Shown here: positions 1 to 10,056 of the stretch, in pieces | How the letters are laid out: each line of letters begins with the position of its first letter | How positions within the stretch are numbered: the stretch's first letter is position 1 | Source: Monoraphidium neglectum | Lineage: Eukaryota > Chlorophyta > Chlorophyceae > Sphaeropleales > Selenastraceae | NCBI RefSeq assembly: GCF_000611645.1 | Contig: NW_014013180.1 | Coordinates: 15,411-28,694 of the forward strand | Length of the DNA stretch: 13,284 nucleotides | Direction of reading: 5' to 3' | The notes under the pieces: model-generated | The model's input: the letters and a program-made list of their open reading frames with translations, nothing else | The model's database searches: none | Told to the model about the DNA's origin: nothing | Position numbers and translations under genes: made by a program

Positions 1-472
1 CTGCTGCAGGCTCGGGCATTGGCGCCGTCGGCAGCTCCGGAGCTTGCTGTGTATGACTTGAGGTGCAGGTGTCCATGCGATGAGATTGTGGGTGGGCTGG
101 GCAAGGGGGGTTGCAAAGCGAAGGGCAGGGGCGGTACCAGGCGGGCAGGCTGGGGGGGCTGAGGCATGCGCTCCCGCTGCAGCATAGACGGACACGGCAC
201 CGTACAAAGCGAGCAAGCACGGGCACAGTTCATACCGACGAGAAACTTGTTCAGATAGTTGACGCATACTGCTTGCAGACGACCTCGGCACAGCGATCTT
301 GTTTCACACCGTCGCGGCCTGGTTTCTTTGTGCTGACGCGCTCAGAGCCGGTATTGGAAAGTTACAAGCACATCATCCTCTTGCCGATACTGTCACGAGA
401 CGGGGTGCAGCTTCGGCGCTGCGCCCAAGCAGCAACTGCGCCGCTCGAGCTGTGCGGCGTGCTGCCGCCAGG
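1..472. other. Upstream region without a supported gene (probable promoter and 5' leader of CWC25)
   Basis: No reading frame here shows recognisable protein features, and the open frames end quickly or have shadow-like composition. The frame upstream of the CWC25 start is open back to about 299 but has no ATG, so it is read as 5' leader. The first 60 bases could be the tail of a gene lying to the left, since a short Gly/Ala/Ser-rich frame ends in TGA near base 50, but nothing confirms this. No TATA box was recognised. Confidence 0.4.
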
Positions 473-2830
473 ATGGTGAAGGGCAATCCCCTCTCTTTCC
501 TGAACAAGAAGGTGAATGACCTGGTGCAGCTTTGCTAGGGCTCGTCGCGGCTGGGCCTGCTACAAGGAGGCTGTTGTCCATCAGCGCGACGCCGTTGGCC
601 GACTCAGAACGCTGCGCCACGTTTGTATGCTTTCCCCACACCCCCTTATCCAAGGGCTGGCACCCCGGGAGCTTCAGGAACACCGAGAAGGTATGGAAGA
701 AGGAGCAACAGGCAGCTGAGGAGCAGCGGAAGCTGGAGGAGCTGCAGAAGCAGCTGGAGGAGGAGCGGCGCGCCAACGAATACGTTGAGATCGCTGCCGC
801 TGCGGGCCACAAGAGGTGGGGAGGGCCTGCAAGGTTTATGGTGTAGTAGGGAGAAGTGTTGGAGCCATGGAAATGTACTGTACATAGTCTAGCCGAACTG
901 CTGCCTGATTGCAGCGGCATCTGCAAGTCCAGCTGCCGCATAACCAAGTGAGTCACTGCAAGGCGCGACCCACCCGCACATGCCGTCAACTTCAAACCAC
1001 AACCGTTGCCAGGCAGGATGGTGCCTTGGATTGGATGTACCGCGGGCAGACCCGCGCCGGCGGGCCCGGGGACGGCGCGGCCGGCGGCGCCCCCGGCGCG
1101 CCGCCCGCGGAGCAGCCGCTGTGCAAGCCAGCGGCGCCAGAGGACAACCTGAGCCGCGGCGAGCGGGCGGCGCTGGCGCCCAGCCTGTACAAGGCGGACG
1201 CGACGGTGGGCGCCATGGAGGCGTGGCAGCGGCTGAACAACGACCCAATGCTCATGATCAAGAAGCAAGAGCAGGAGTCGCTGAAGAAGATAAAAGCCAA
1301 CCCCATCAAGATGCAGGAGATCTGGAGCGAGGTGCGCAGCCTTTGTTTTTACAGGACCGCTGTGAGGGACGGCCCGGCTCAGCAGAGCAGCGCGTGTGGG
1401 GGACTTGACTACGGCGAAGGGGGCGAGGCGTTTGCGGGATGCAGCCAAGCCCGCAACCTGTGGCCGCTGCTGCCACCGCTGATGATGCACGACGCCCGCC
1501 GCTTGCGCTGCTATGGCGCCTGCTTTGACGCCTTCCTTAGGTCAAGAAGCTGCGTGAGGGGAGCAAAAAGAAAGAGAAGAAGGAGAAGAAAGACAAGAAG
1601 GATAAAAAGCACAAGCACAAGCACCGCAGCAGGAGCCGCAGCAGGAGCAGGAGCAGGAGCCGGTCGCCGGCGCGAAGACACGTGCAGGGAGGCGGCGCCG
1701 ACCTGCGAGACCCTGGGCGTGCCCCGCCGCTGCCGCCGCCCCCGCCGTCTGGGGGCGGCCGCTACGGCTCGGAGCGGCACCAGCAGCAGCGAGAGCCCCG
1801 CGGGGATGAGCGGGACCGCGAGCGGGACGGCGGGCGCGGCGGTCACGGCGGCAGCAAGCGCAGCAGGTCGCGATCACGCGACCGCCGCGCCGGCGGCGGC
1901 AGGGACGGTCGGGACGGCGCCGGGGACCGGCGGCGCTCTGAGGAGGACCGCGAGCAGAAGCGGAGCCGCCGCTCGGCGTCACCGCCGCAGCAGCAGCGTG
2001 CGGCGGCCAAGCATGTGAGCGGCGGCGGCGAGGAGAGAGGGCCGGATCGTGACGCGGCGGCGGCGGCTCCGGGCCCGCCGCGGCAGGCTGGATATGGCTT
2101 GAAAATGCCGGCTTCGAGTGTGGGGGAGGAGGAGAGGGCGCGGCTGGCGGCGGCGCAGGAAGAGACGCGGAGGCGGCTCGAGGAGGGGGCGCGGCGCAAG
2201 GAGGCGGAGGACCGAGAAAAAGCGGCGCAGCGGCACCAGCGCAGGTGGGCGCGAGGGTCTGCTTTGGACTTACAGCACTGTCGGCATGGTCTTGTGAGCA
2301 ATCTGGCTGCATGCATGCATGCATGCATGCATGCATGCATGCACGCACCATGCGCGAGTCACAAGCCGTGCAGCCCTCCACCGTCATGCCCTGCTACTGC
2401 ATGGGCCATTGCATGCATGTGCGCGCTGCATGCATGCATGCATGAAGGGTGTTTTGACAGCTATCGCAACATGCATGCGTGCCATGTGCCCCATGCGTGC
2501 AGGGAGCACCAGACGGGGAAGCTTACTGCGGAGGAGAAGGCGCGCCGGCTGGCGGAAATGATGGGCAACGCCAGCGAGCATGACAGGCAGCGGCAGGAGC
2601 GGCAGGCGGCCGCGCGCGCGGCGGAGGCTGAGGAGGCTTCCAAGGGCAGCGCCGCGCTCCTCGAGCGCCTCAAGCGCGGCAGCGGGGGCGGCGGCGCGAG
2701 CGGTGGGGACGATGCTGCAACGGCGGCGGCGCGGCAGGAAGTGTATGCGAGAATGCAGCAGGGCGGCAGCAGCCTGCAGGCGCGCATCAATAGCAGGCGC
2801 CACTATGTTGAGCGCAACGGCGGCGACTGA
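473..2830 (+). CDS. CWC25: Pre-mRNA splicing factor CWC25 homologue, five exons, complete
   Basis: CWC25 is a nuclear spliceosome protein that joins after Prp2 remodelling and promotes the first transesterification step. Exons are 473-511, 655-815, 1013-1331, 1541-2244 and 2503-2830, giving 517 codons (516 aa), with all junctions GT-AG and in phase. Residues about 8-55 form a Cir_N domain: KKGWHPGSFRN followed by KVWKKEQ and a Glu/Lys/Gln helix. Residues 68-78 read QDGALDWMYRG, the conserved CWC25 segment; 120-173 include a helix ending in KMQEIWSE. Residues 175-201 are Lys/Glu/Asp/His-rich and 202-215 are an Arg-Ser repeat, followed by Arg/Gly/Asp-rich low complexity. The C-terminus holds a charged coiled coil (about 365-408) and the family block KLTAEEKARRLAEMM (414-428). 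The start ATG at 473 has A at -3 and G at +4, and the short N-terminus before WHPG matches family members. The family call is firm; the length of the low-complexity middle varies among homologues. Confidence 0.93.
2245..2502 (+). other. Intron 4 of CWC25, in-frame and free of stops
   Basis: The intron begins GTGGGC and ends GCAG, splitting an Arg codon (AG/G). It is 258 nt, a multiple of three, and has no stop in the frame of the gene, so retention would insert 86 residues without a frameshift. The spliced product joins HQRR to EHQTGKLT, which restores the continuous charged helix expected of CWC25, so splicing is the default reading. Confidence 0.85.
2308..2343. repeat. (TGCA)9 palindromic microsatellite in CWC25 intron 4
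   Basis: Nine perfect TGCA units. Further copies follow within the same intron at 2427-2444, with shorter ones near 2410-2418 and 2470-2478. The unit is self-complementary, so the tract could fold into a hairpin or cruciform. Confidence 0.95.
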
Positions 2831-3404
2831 GAGCAGTTGCATGGTGTCCATTTTTGGCGCTTGGATTGCATAGCTTGCGCATGTAATGCGATGTGCTGCA
2901 GCTTGAGATCATGAGTTCTTGGCAGCTGCAGGGCACCTGCTGGAAAGGATAAGCTCTGCAGCTCCACAAATTCTGGGGATTCATGGCAGCTACTATAGTA
3001 CTCGATCCTATACACCTCCCATATCGTTTGTACTCATCAAGCGGCGGCAGAGTCGCCCCGAAAAGCAGGAGCAGCAGCAGCAGGTGCGGATGATCGAGCT
3101 TGTATGGCGGCCGAAGCCCTCAACGCAAAGCTAGTGATCGAATTTCTGAGCATGGGTGGCCCAGTATCCTCAAACACCGCCTACGGATGGACGACCCCCG
3201 TCAACGCGTGATCTGGGCCGAGCAGCGCCGGAGCAGCGCAAGCAGTCACTTGAACACTTTGAAATCAACACTCGATGCACCACGGAGTGGGCAGTAGCCC
3301 TGGGGCTTGGAGCGCCACAACAGCGGAGGCCGCAGCGCAGCGCTTCAAACGGGCTCATGTCCCGTCCTGCGATCCGCGATCCGTCTCTACCCAGGTCAGG
3401 CACC
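2831..3404. other. Intergenic region: CWC25 3' UTR and leader of the four-helix gene
   Basis: Apart from the TGTAA signal there is no supported coding sequence. An A/T-richer patch at about 2990-3025 includes TATAG and TATAC strings and could belong to the promoter of the next gene, but no defined element can be named. A second in-frame ATG for the downstream gene occurs at 3357 (see that gene). Confidence 0.4.
2882..2886 (+). other. Probable polyadenylation signal TGTAA of CWC25
   Basis: TGTAA lies about 50 bases after the CWC25 stop codon. Green algae commonly use TGTAA in place of AATAAA as the poly(A) signal. The position fits a short 3' UTR. Confidence 0.6.
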
Positions 3405-5348
3405 ATGGTCAAGCCAAGCATCTCAATCTTCAATGTCAGTACCGTGGCGCTGTGCGCCATCACCTTTTGCGTGTGGTAAGCTGACCCGCGTGGCCGCTTC
3501 TTGTGGCAAGAGCAGCAGTACCCTGCGCCGCGTACGCCTTGGAATGCCTGCGCCGAATTCGCCAACAGCAAGCTGCTGAAGAGCCATCTCATGGCTCACT
3601 GCACGTGCGCAGGGCCATCACGCTCTCGTCCCTGGCCGGCCTTCAGCAAACCTGCGAGAACATCCCGGAGGCGTCGATTGGGGGCAGCGCCACCCACAAT
3701 GCAGGCGGCCTCGTGGGAGTGCGCGGTGCGCATCCGCACCTTCTGTGCGGCTCCTCTGTTCCTGCAACCACTGCCACCTCGTACCCAATAGTGTTGCAAC
3801 ACTCCATGCTGGCTGCTGTACAGGCATCCACACTCGCCTTTGGGCGCCATGCGAAGCGTGCCTTGCTTCCAGTAGCCGCTCCTGTGCGTCCGGCTTACAC
3901 CCTCATGCGTCTCCCATCTCACGCATGCAGGGTTCAGCGCAAAGTTTCAGACCTGCACGGAGCTTTTTGGGTGAGCCTGAAATGCGCGCTGTGTTTGCAC
4001 GGCTGCCATGGCGGCACGCGAGGGGCCCACAATGCGGGCTGGAGAGTGCAAGCTGTGCCCGCAGGCTAGCCCCCTTCTTGGCTTGGTAGCCCAGTAGCAG
4101 GCTCATGCTCTCAGAGTCCTCTGCATGCATGCAGATCGCAGTTGCATGTGCGGACGGCACATGCAGCGCCACATGCACACCCTCATGCGTTCACGTGCAT
4201 ATTCCCTAACAGCCATGCAATCCTTCTGCCGGCCAACCCCCAACTTTCAGCTACTACTGGTGGATTGTCATCTTCGAGCTCGCCCTGCTTGCTTCCCTGG
4301 CGGGTGCACTCTACGCCGGCTGCACCGAGAAGGTCCGCACACCCCTAGGTGAGCTGGAAGCCAAGCAGAAAGCCATGTTTACATGGCCCCCCCTTGTGAA
4401 AGACTTGAACAGCAAATTCTTTTGTTGGAGTCCCTCTGTGCTCTTGGCCCCATGTCGCCTTGCTGACCACCACAGCAGGCAGCGGTGCAAGCAGATAGCC
4501 CCCTCATGTTCCTCGCTCAATGTCCAACCGGGTCTGACCTGCCACCCAGCACATGCCCTGGCACCAGTGCCCGCTGCTGCGCGACACGCACACGCACCGC
4601 AGTTGGCGTGCTGGTTGTGGTTTCATCCCTTTGGTTCCAGATGACTGACTCTTTCCTGGCGGTGAGTCCTTGACACACAAACCCAGCCAGTACCTGAGAA
4701 CACCTCATTGGAGCCCAACCTAGCCCTCAGAGAAGCTTGTTGTGTTGCTGCAGCAGCGCTACCTGCCTGTGCAAAGCATGTAAGCCGATGCAGCGAGGTG
4801 GGGCCAGCGGCTCAGCCACCCTGTCCTCTCGTCCTAGCACCTGCTGCACACCTGACACGAGGCGGACTCACAAGCCCGACGGCCGGCTGCCCGCGGCGCC
4901 CCGCTCGCCCTCCTGTCGCCAACGACAGCTGGAGGGCGTCGGCAACTACGCGGACGGCCAGCCCCTGCATCGCGCACGCACCATGGGGGCCGGGTGCGTC
5001 GCCACGGGCCTGCTCAACCTCCTCATGATCGTCGCGATCGGCAGGTGAGAATGCGGGCGTCATGGAGCTCCCCTTTCTCTGTGAGCACGCGTTTGTTGTA
5101 TACTGATTGCTGAAGCCCTTGTAATTTGCTTCAAACGTCTGCACCCTTGCTTGCCGGCGCGTTGGGATTTCCTCATGCAGTTAAACACCTTTGAACAGCG
5201 CTTTCATGGGGATCTGCTCCTGCTCACATGGCGTTGCAGTGACTTTGACGCTTGGCCAAAGGACAACTTCAATGCCCATGTGGACGAGGGCGGCTGCCAG
5301 GCCGGGCAGGCGCAAGGGCCGGGCCGCACTGGTGCCGCCGTTGCCTGA
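3405..5348 (+). CDS. Four-transmembrane-helix protein of unknown family, eight exons
   Basis: Exons are 3405-3475, 3613-3725, 3931-3970, 4251-4348, 4603-4661, 4754-4779, 4838-5044 and 5240-5348: 241 codons, 240 aa, every junction GT-AG and in phase. Predicted helices: about 11-33 (VSTVALCAITFCVW onward), 76-98 (YYWWIVIFELALLASLAGAL), 108-127 (VGVLVVVSSLWFQMTDSFLA) and 185-204 (GAGCVATGLLNLLMIVAIG). The loop between helices 1 and 2 has Cys38 and Cys70; the loop between 3 and 4 (128-184) is basic and Pro/Arg-rich with Cys138, 139 and 161; the tail is polar (DFDAWPKDNF). The layout resembles MARVEL/Nce102-like four-helix proteins of membrane domains, but this is topology only and I do not recognise the family. 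ATG 3405 was chosen for its good context (ACCATGG); an in-frame ATG at 3357 would add 16 residues. Exon 2's GTGCGC donor and the 26-nt exon 6 are the least certain parts. Confidence 0.75.
4754..4779 (+). other. 26-nt microexon (exon 6) of the four-helix protein
   Basis: The microexon lies between an acceptor (GTTGCTGCAG) and a strong donor (GTAAGC). It encodes QRYLPVQS plus two bases of an Ile codon. It links exon 5 (ends in phase 0) to exon 7 (starts in phase 2); joining exon 5 directly to exon 7 would break the frame, which supports it. Confidence 0.65.
5120..5124 (+). other. TGTAA inside the last intron of the four-helix gene
   Basis: A poly(A)-signal-like TGTAA lies 76 bases into intron 7 (5045-5239). 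If the intron is not removed, the frame ends at once in TGA (5046-5048), so this could be an alternative transcript end. No TGTAA was seen after the spliced stop at 5348. Confidence 0.35.
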
Positions 5349-5477
5349 ATCGCGGTCGGCAGGCTGCGGTGATGTCTAAGCAGCCGCATCACAAGGGCGT
5401 GGACGGCAGGCCTCTCGGCCACAAGCTTTTGTCAAGCACCCATCATCCCTGTGCGCGGTACAAAACAGCAGCACTGG

Positions 5478-5498
5478 CAGCAGCAGCAGCAGCAGCAG
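5478..5498. repeat. (CAG)7 trinucleotide run
   Basis: Seven uninterrupted CAG units lie about 130 bases after the stop of the four-helix gene, probably in its 3' UTR. Confidence 0.9.
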
Positions 5499-6194
5499 GA
5501 GGACTCAATGCAAAAGCGAACAGCATGTTTGGACCCCTTCATCCTTTTTTTCAGCCGATCGTAGCCGATCGTGGTCCTTGCGTGCACATCCAAGGATCTG
5601 CGTGACGGGTAGCCTGCAGGTCACTGGGCTGCACCGGCGCAGTGCCGTATGCACGCTGCGCCCTCCGTCTGACCGGGAGAGCCCGCCTCCTGCTTCGCCT
5701 GCACCTCCCCCATCCATATCTGCTTTCAATGCAGCACTCTTCTGAATCAAATTTCATCAGCAGCATGCAGAGTGCTTCGTTTCTTTGTCAGCTTGTTTGT
5801 GTGAATTTGCCTCTTCACCTGCACACATGTGCCCCTGTCTGACGGCGTTGCTCGGCGCAGCAATGACTCAAAGCACAAAACCAAGCGCCAGACACGATGC
5901 ATCATGTCAGGTAGCAGCAACTTCAGATGCAGCACTGAATCTGAGACTGGTGAATTGTGAGGCAGGGCAGAAAGGGTGGAGGGACAACAACGCACATGCA
6001 AATCATGACAAATCGAGCCAAGATCAAAGGGTGCAACACGGGATGCGTGCAAACTACAAGGGACGCTTGCGCAGCGCCTGTGCAGCAGCTGCGTGACACC
6101 CAAAATGAGCGGGACCCGCCGGAAAGGCACCATGGCCCCAGCAGTGGGCGGGCAGGCAGCCTGATAGACGTCCGCCAGCAGACGCCGCTGGCGG

Positions 6195-6275
6195 CGCGGC
6201 AGGCAGCGGGCACCCTTTGGCAGCACGGCAGACAGCGGTGGCACGGCCGGCAGACAGCGGGCACCTTTTGCGCTC
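6195..6275. repeat. Imperfect direct repeat with core CAGCGGGCACC
   Basis: Two copies of a unit reading GGCAG(G/A)CAGCGGGCACC(C)TTTTG-like, with a degenerate partial copy (GGCAGACAGCGG) between them. The block lies downstream of the transporter stop codon, probably in its 3' UTR. No function is suggested by the sequence. Confidence 0.6.
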
Positions 6276-6429
6276 CTGCGCGGCGTACGTGCGACCGCAT
6301 GACGCCGGGCACGCGACGCAAACACCAAAAGGAGAGACGCACTCGCTCCCATGCGAGCCCCGGCAACGCCGCCGCGGCTCCCGCGCCGCCTGCGGGAGGG
6401 CGCCCCTGCTAGCTGCGCCGGCGCGTGGC

Positions 6430-9400
6430 TCAGTGACGCGACTTTTTACCCCCCTGGTGGCCGTCGTCGTCGCGGATGGGCTCCCCTATCGCCTCCATCA
6501 GGATGGGGGGCGCGTGGCGCGGGTGGCCGCCATGAGACTCGCAGTCCTCGCAGAAGGAGAGGAGGGTGGTGTCAATGGCCATCTCGTAGACGCTGAAAAA
6601 CATCTGGGGAGGGGGATAATACATTTTGGGGGGGGTGGAGCAGGGCGAGTCTTTTAGGGGGGCCGGGTCCGAGGGGGGGATGTTTTAGGGGTGGAGGGGT
6701 TCTTTGGATGGAAAAGGCCGAAGGTGGGATGTCGGGACGCTTTGATTGGCATGGGGCCGTCGGCCACGAGTCAGGTTTGACCACTATTACTAGATTTGCA
6801 CACAGGGACCCTGATTTTCAAAGGCGGCGCTCGGATGATCCCGCCTCCAGCCTTTCTTTAAGCTCGACTTCGACGAACCCTGCCCGCCCCGCCGCGAGGC
6901 CGCCGATGGGGTGTCACCTGCGCCACGACGAAGCCGGTGATGACGGACACGGCGATAGGGAAGATGGCGCTCGACAGGTAGGTCGAGGGGTAGGTCTGCG
7001 GGGTGGGAGGGGAGAAGTCAAAAGCAGGAACATCAGGCAAACACAGAGAACAATTGACAATCGGGACTCGTTTGGACTTGAGCTCAGGCCCAGATCCACG
7101 CTACATGAGGAGATTTTTTGGCATAACTCGTGCTGGCCCTCAACAAACCAGCCCAAGCGGGCAGGCGTGCGGAGGGCCCGCGGTCGTGCACGCCCTCCGG
7201 CAGGTCAACGTCGTTTATCTTCAAAGCTCGACGAACAAAGGGCGGCGTGGTCATGCATTTCGACGCACAGCAGCCTGGGCGGCCCACCACGGCGTCGTTG
7301 TAGTACTGAAGGTTGGCCATTCCAAACGCGGCCAGCCCGCAGCAGGCCGCGATGGCGAGCTTGCCCAGGAACAGCAGGGCGTCACCCACGATGTTGACCT
7401 GGGTGTGAGTGATTGCATGTGATTGTATGTGATTGTATGTGATTGTGTGTGATTATGTGTGATTGCATGTGATTGTGTGTGATTGCATGTGATTGCATGT
7501 CATTGTGTGTGAAGGTGTGTGAGTGTGTGTGAGTGTGCGCATGAGAGGGAGGAGGAAGGGGCAAAGAAGAATGGGTAGCGGAGGGAGCAAGAGGAGGAGA
7601 GGGTTGCTGGGGGTCCATGTCTGCGCATGAAGAGCTGAGGGGGGGGGCGGTCACGCGATTGATACGGCAGGCGGGAAGCGGAGCGCCAGGCGCCAGGCGC
7701 GGAGGGGGGGGGGCCGAACAGCGGAACAACACAGCGGGTGTGCGGCCCGTCGACTGTGGGCGGGCGCGGGGCCGGGGCAGGGGATGACGAGGTGGGGGCA
7801 GTGTCCGGCGGCGCGGCCCCACCGTGGCCAGTCGTATCGCGTTTGCCACAATCAGCTGCACGCCGCGTGCCGCGCTCGTGCAGTAGTTGGACCTGCAAAG
7901 CAGGGGCCCAGGGGAAGCGGCGCGGGCGCGAGCTTTGACAGGAGCAGTGGAGCGTGGACGATTGGGCTGCGGGGCGCCCGCTATCCACCTCCAGCGAAAC
8001 GTTGCAGCCAGGGCCGTCGAGCCGCATCGCATCACATTCGAGCTCATCTAATCCAAGCGTGTAGGGATCACAGGCGTGGCTGGGCGGCTGGCGAGGCTGC
8101 TACATGGGCGGGGGCGCGCACCCCTTGACGGCGACGATGATGTAAGCGTTGCGGTTGATGAAGGCCACGATCTTCTCGAGCAGCCACACTAGGAACTTCA
8201 CGATGCACATCAGCCAGGCCGCGGCCTGTGCAGGGGGTTGGTGGGGTGGGCGGCCACGCCACAGTCGGCGAGGGGTACGAGTGTGTGTGAGAGTGTATAA
8301 AGTTTGTGGCGCGCCAGAGCCGCGTTTACGGCCTGGCCCAATCCGCACTGCCACGCGTTCCTGCCTTCTCACAGCCGCAGGAAAGTAGACCTCTGGTGTC
8401 GAGGACGCTGAAACCTTTGGCGATTCCACTGTCAGCCATGCATTCTTTCTGATCATCAATCCACCCCAAAACCTTGAACATCCCAGGACTCCCTCTAAGC
8501 CGAAATGCATCGCACGTCTTGCTGGAGCCTGCTCCTCTCCCTGGCCCCTTGCCCTTCCAAAAGCCAACCTTGGACTCCTGCTGGATCTTCCTCGTTTTCT
8601 TGTCGAGGTAGTTGAGCACCAGCCGCACAAACTGGATGACGGCGATCACGAACGACCCCAGGGCGATTGATCCGAGGTTGTAGATCACGGTGCGGCGCAT
8701 GGAGCGGATGACTGGGAACGTGGGCATCCTGTAAAGGTTGGAACGGTCAGGATGGAGTGCGCGTTCTTATGGCGATGGACTTGAGTTGGAATCTCTGAAG
8801 GGCCAGCAAGGTTTGCAGCCGGCTTCCTGCAGCCTGCGAGCGGCCGTCAGAGCCCGGGTAATCAAATCTGTTCACAGGAGCGCACGGGCGGCGACATGGG
8901 TCCTCGAAGCTTCGATCCAGGCGGTGCCTGAAGTCACCCCTGCGGCAGCCATATAGCTCGGCTGCATTGCGCCCCCCGACCCCGCCCGCCCCGCCAAAGC
9001 TCACTGGGCGCTGTCGCCGCGGGACCAGTAGAAGCTGCCCACGGCGCCCGCCACCACGACGCTGGCGAACCCCACGATGAACTGGTTGGCCCACAGCAGC
9101 CCGAACAGGTGGAATATGAAGGCGTACATCAGGCGGTTGTTCCAGTCATAGGAGATGTAGCAGTCAGGCGACGCGGCGCAGAGGTCAAGGACGTCCTGTT
9201 ATGCGGGCGCGTCCGAGGGGATTTAGTGAGAGTGCATCACGTGATGCACGCCGACAGATCAAAGATCACAGATCACAGAAAGTGTGCATGATTTGGAGGC
9301 CGCTTTGCCCATGGCCAACGCGACAAGCGCCACCTGAGCAGACCCCCTGACGACCCGCAAGAGCGGCAGGAGGGCCAGCATGGTGCAAGCGCTGTTCCTG

Positions 9401-10014
9401 GGGTGCCGTGGTGAGGGCGCGGGTGCCGCGGTGCAGCGAGCAGCAGCGAGCAGCAGCGGCTCGGCCAGCGCCCACCTCGGCGGTCATGTTGGTGGTGTTC
9501 GGGGCGGCCGTCATGGCGGGCGCGGTGTCGTTTGGCAGCAGCAGCTGGCTGAGGCCCTTCGGTTTGTAGTCCGCAGCAGTCCGCCAGTGCGCGGTGGGCA
9601 CGCCGGCGCTGTACAGGGTGGCGGCGACGGCCACCCAGTAAATGATCAGGCCGACCTGTATAAGGGGTCGGAATTGGGATGGGGAAAGAGGTGGGGAGCT
9701 CGGGGATGGGGTGATGTGTGAGGGAGGGGGCGCGGGTGAGGTCAGGTGTCTGGGCCGGACGGCAAGGGTTGATCTGCTTGTGCATGCGCATGTGCACGTG
9801 CATGTGTGCGTGTGTGTGTGGGAGGGTGGGGGGTGCCAAGTTCAAGCGTTGTCTAAGGCAGCAGAGGTGCAGCAAGGCGCAGGGGGGGGGGGCGCCTGAT
9901 GGAGGGGGATAGGTAGACAGTCGCAACAACCCCGGGAAGCAGGCAACGGGTTGAGGCCGGATGCTATTGGTCATGATAATCTCAACCCCCACACATTTGG
10001 AACATCCCCCCCCC

Positions 10015-10056
<42 letters not shown>

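Larger units (their letters stand above)
5349..6429. other. Region between two converging genes, no gene seen
   Basis: It should hold the 3' UTRs of the four-helix gene (+) and the transporter gene (-). No reading frame looks like protein and I found no TGTAA on either strand. It contains a (CAG)7 run, a repeated GCCGATCGT at about 5554-5571 and an imperfect direct repeat near 6195-6275. Confidence 0.5.

Noticed and set aside
299..472. N-terminal extension of CWC25 in the same frame
   Set aside because: The extension has no ATG, and the ATG at 473 has a good context and matches the short N-terminus typical of the family.
393..1490. Long open frame on the - strand (365 codons) across the start of CWC25
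   Set aside because: It overlaps well-supported CWC25 exons on the other strand and its Leu/Arg/Ala/Ser-rich low-complexity sequence is what GC-rich DNA gives by chance.
1542..2387. Long Pro/Ala/Arg-rich - strand frame opposite CWC25 exon 4
   Set aside because: It mirrors the Arg/Ser and Gly-rich coding sequence on the + strand and shows no domain of its own.
5747..6352. - strand frame of 201 codons in the region between the converging genes
   Set aside because: It has no recognisable domain, includes the imperfect direct repeat (KGARCLP twice) and lies where the transporter 3' UTR is expected.
6430..6450. C-terminal KKSRH of the transporter as an ER-retrieval signal
   Set aside because: The dilysine signal needs Lys at -3 and at -4 or -5; here the lysines are at -4 and -5, so it does not match.
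7382..8047. - strand frame of 221 codons ending in Asn-His/Thr-His repeats as a separate gene
   Set aside because: Only 7892-7823 of it is coding (a transporter exon); the rest is intron and the minisatellite read as protein.
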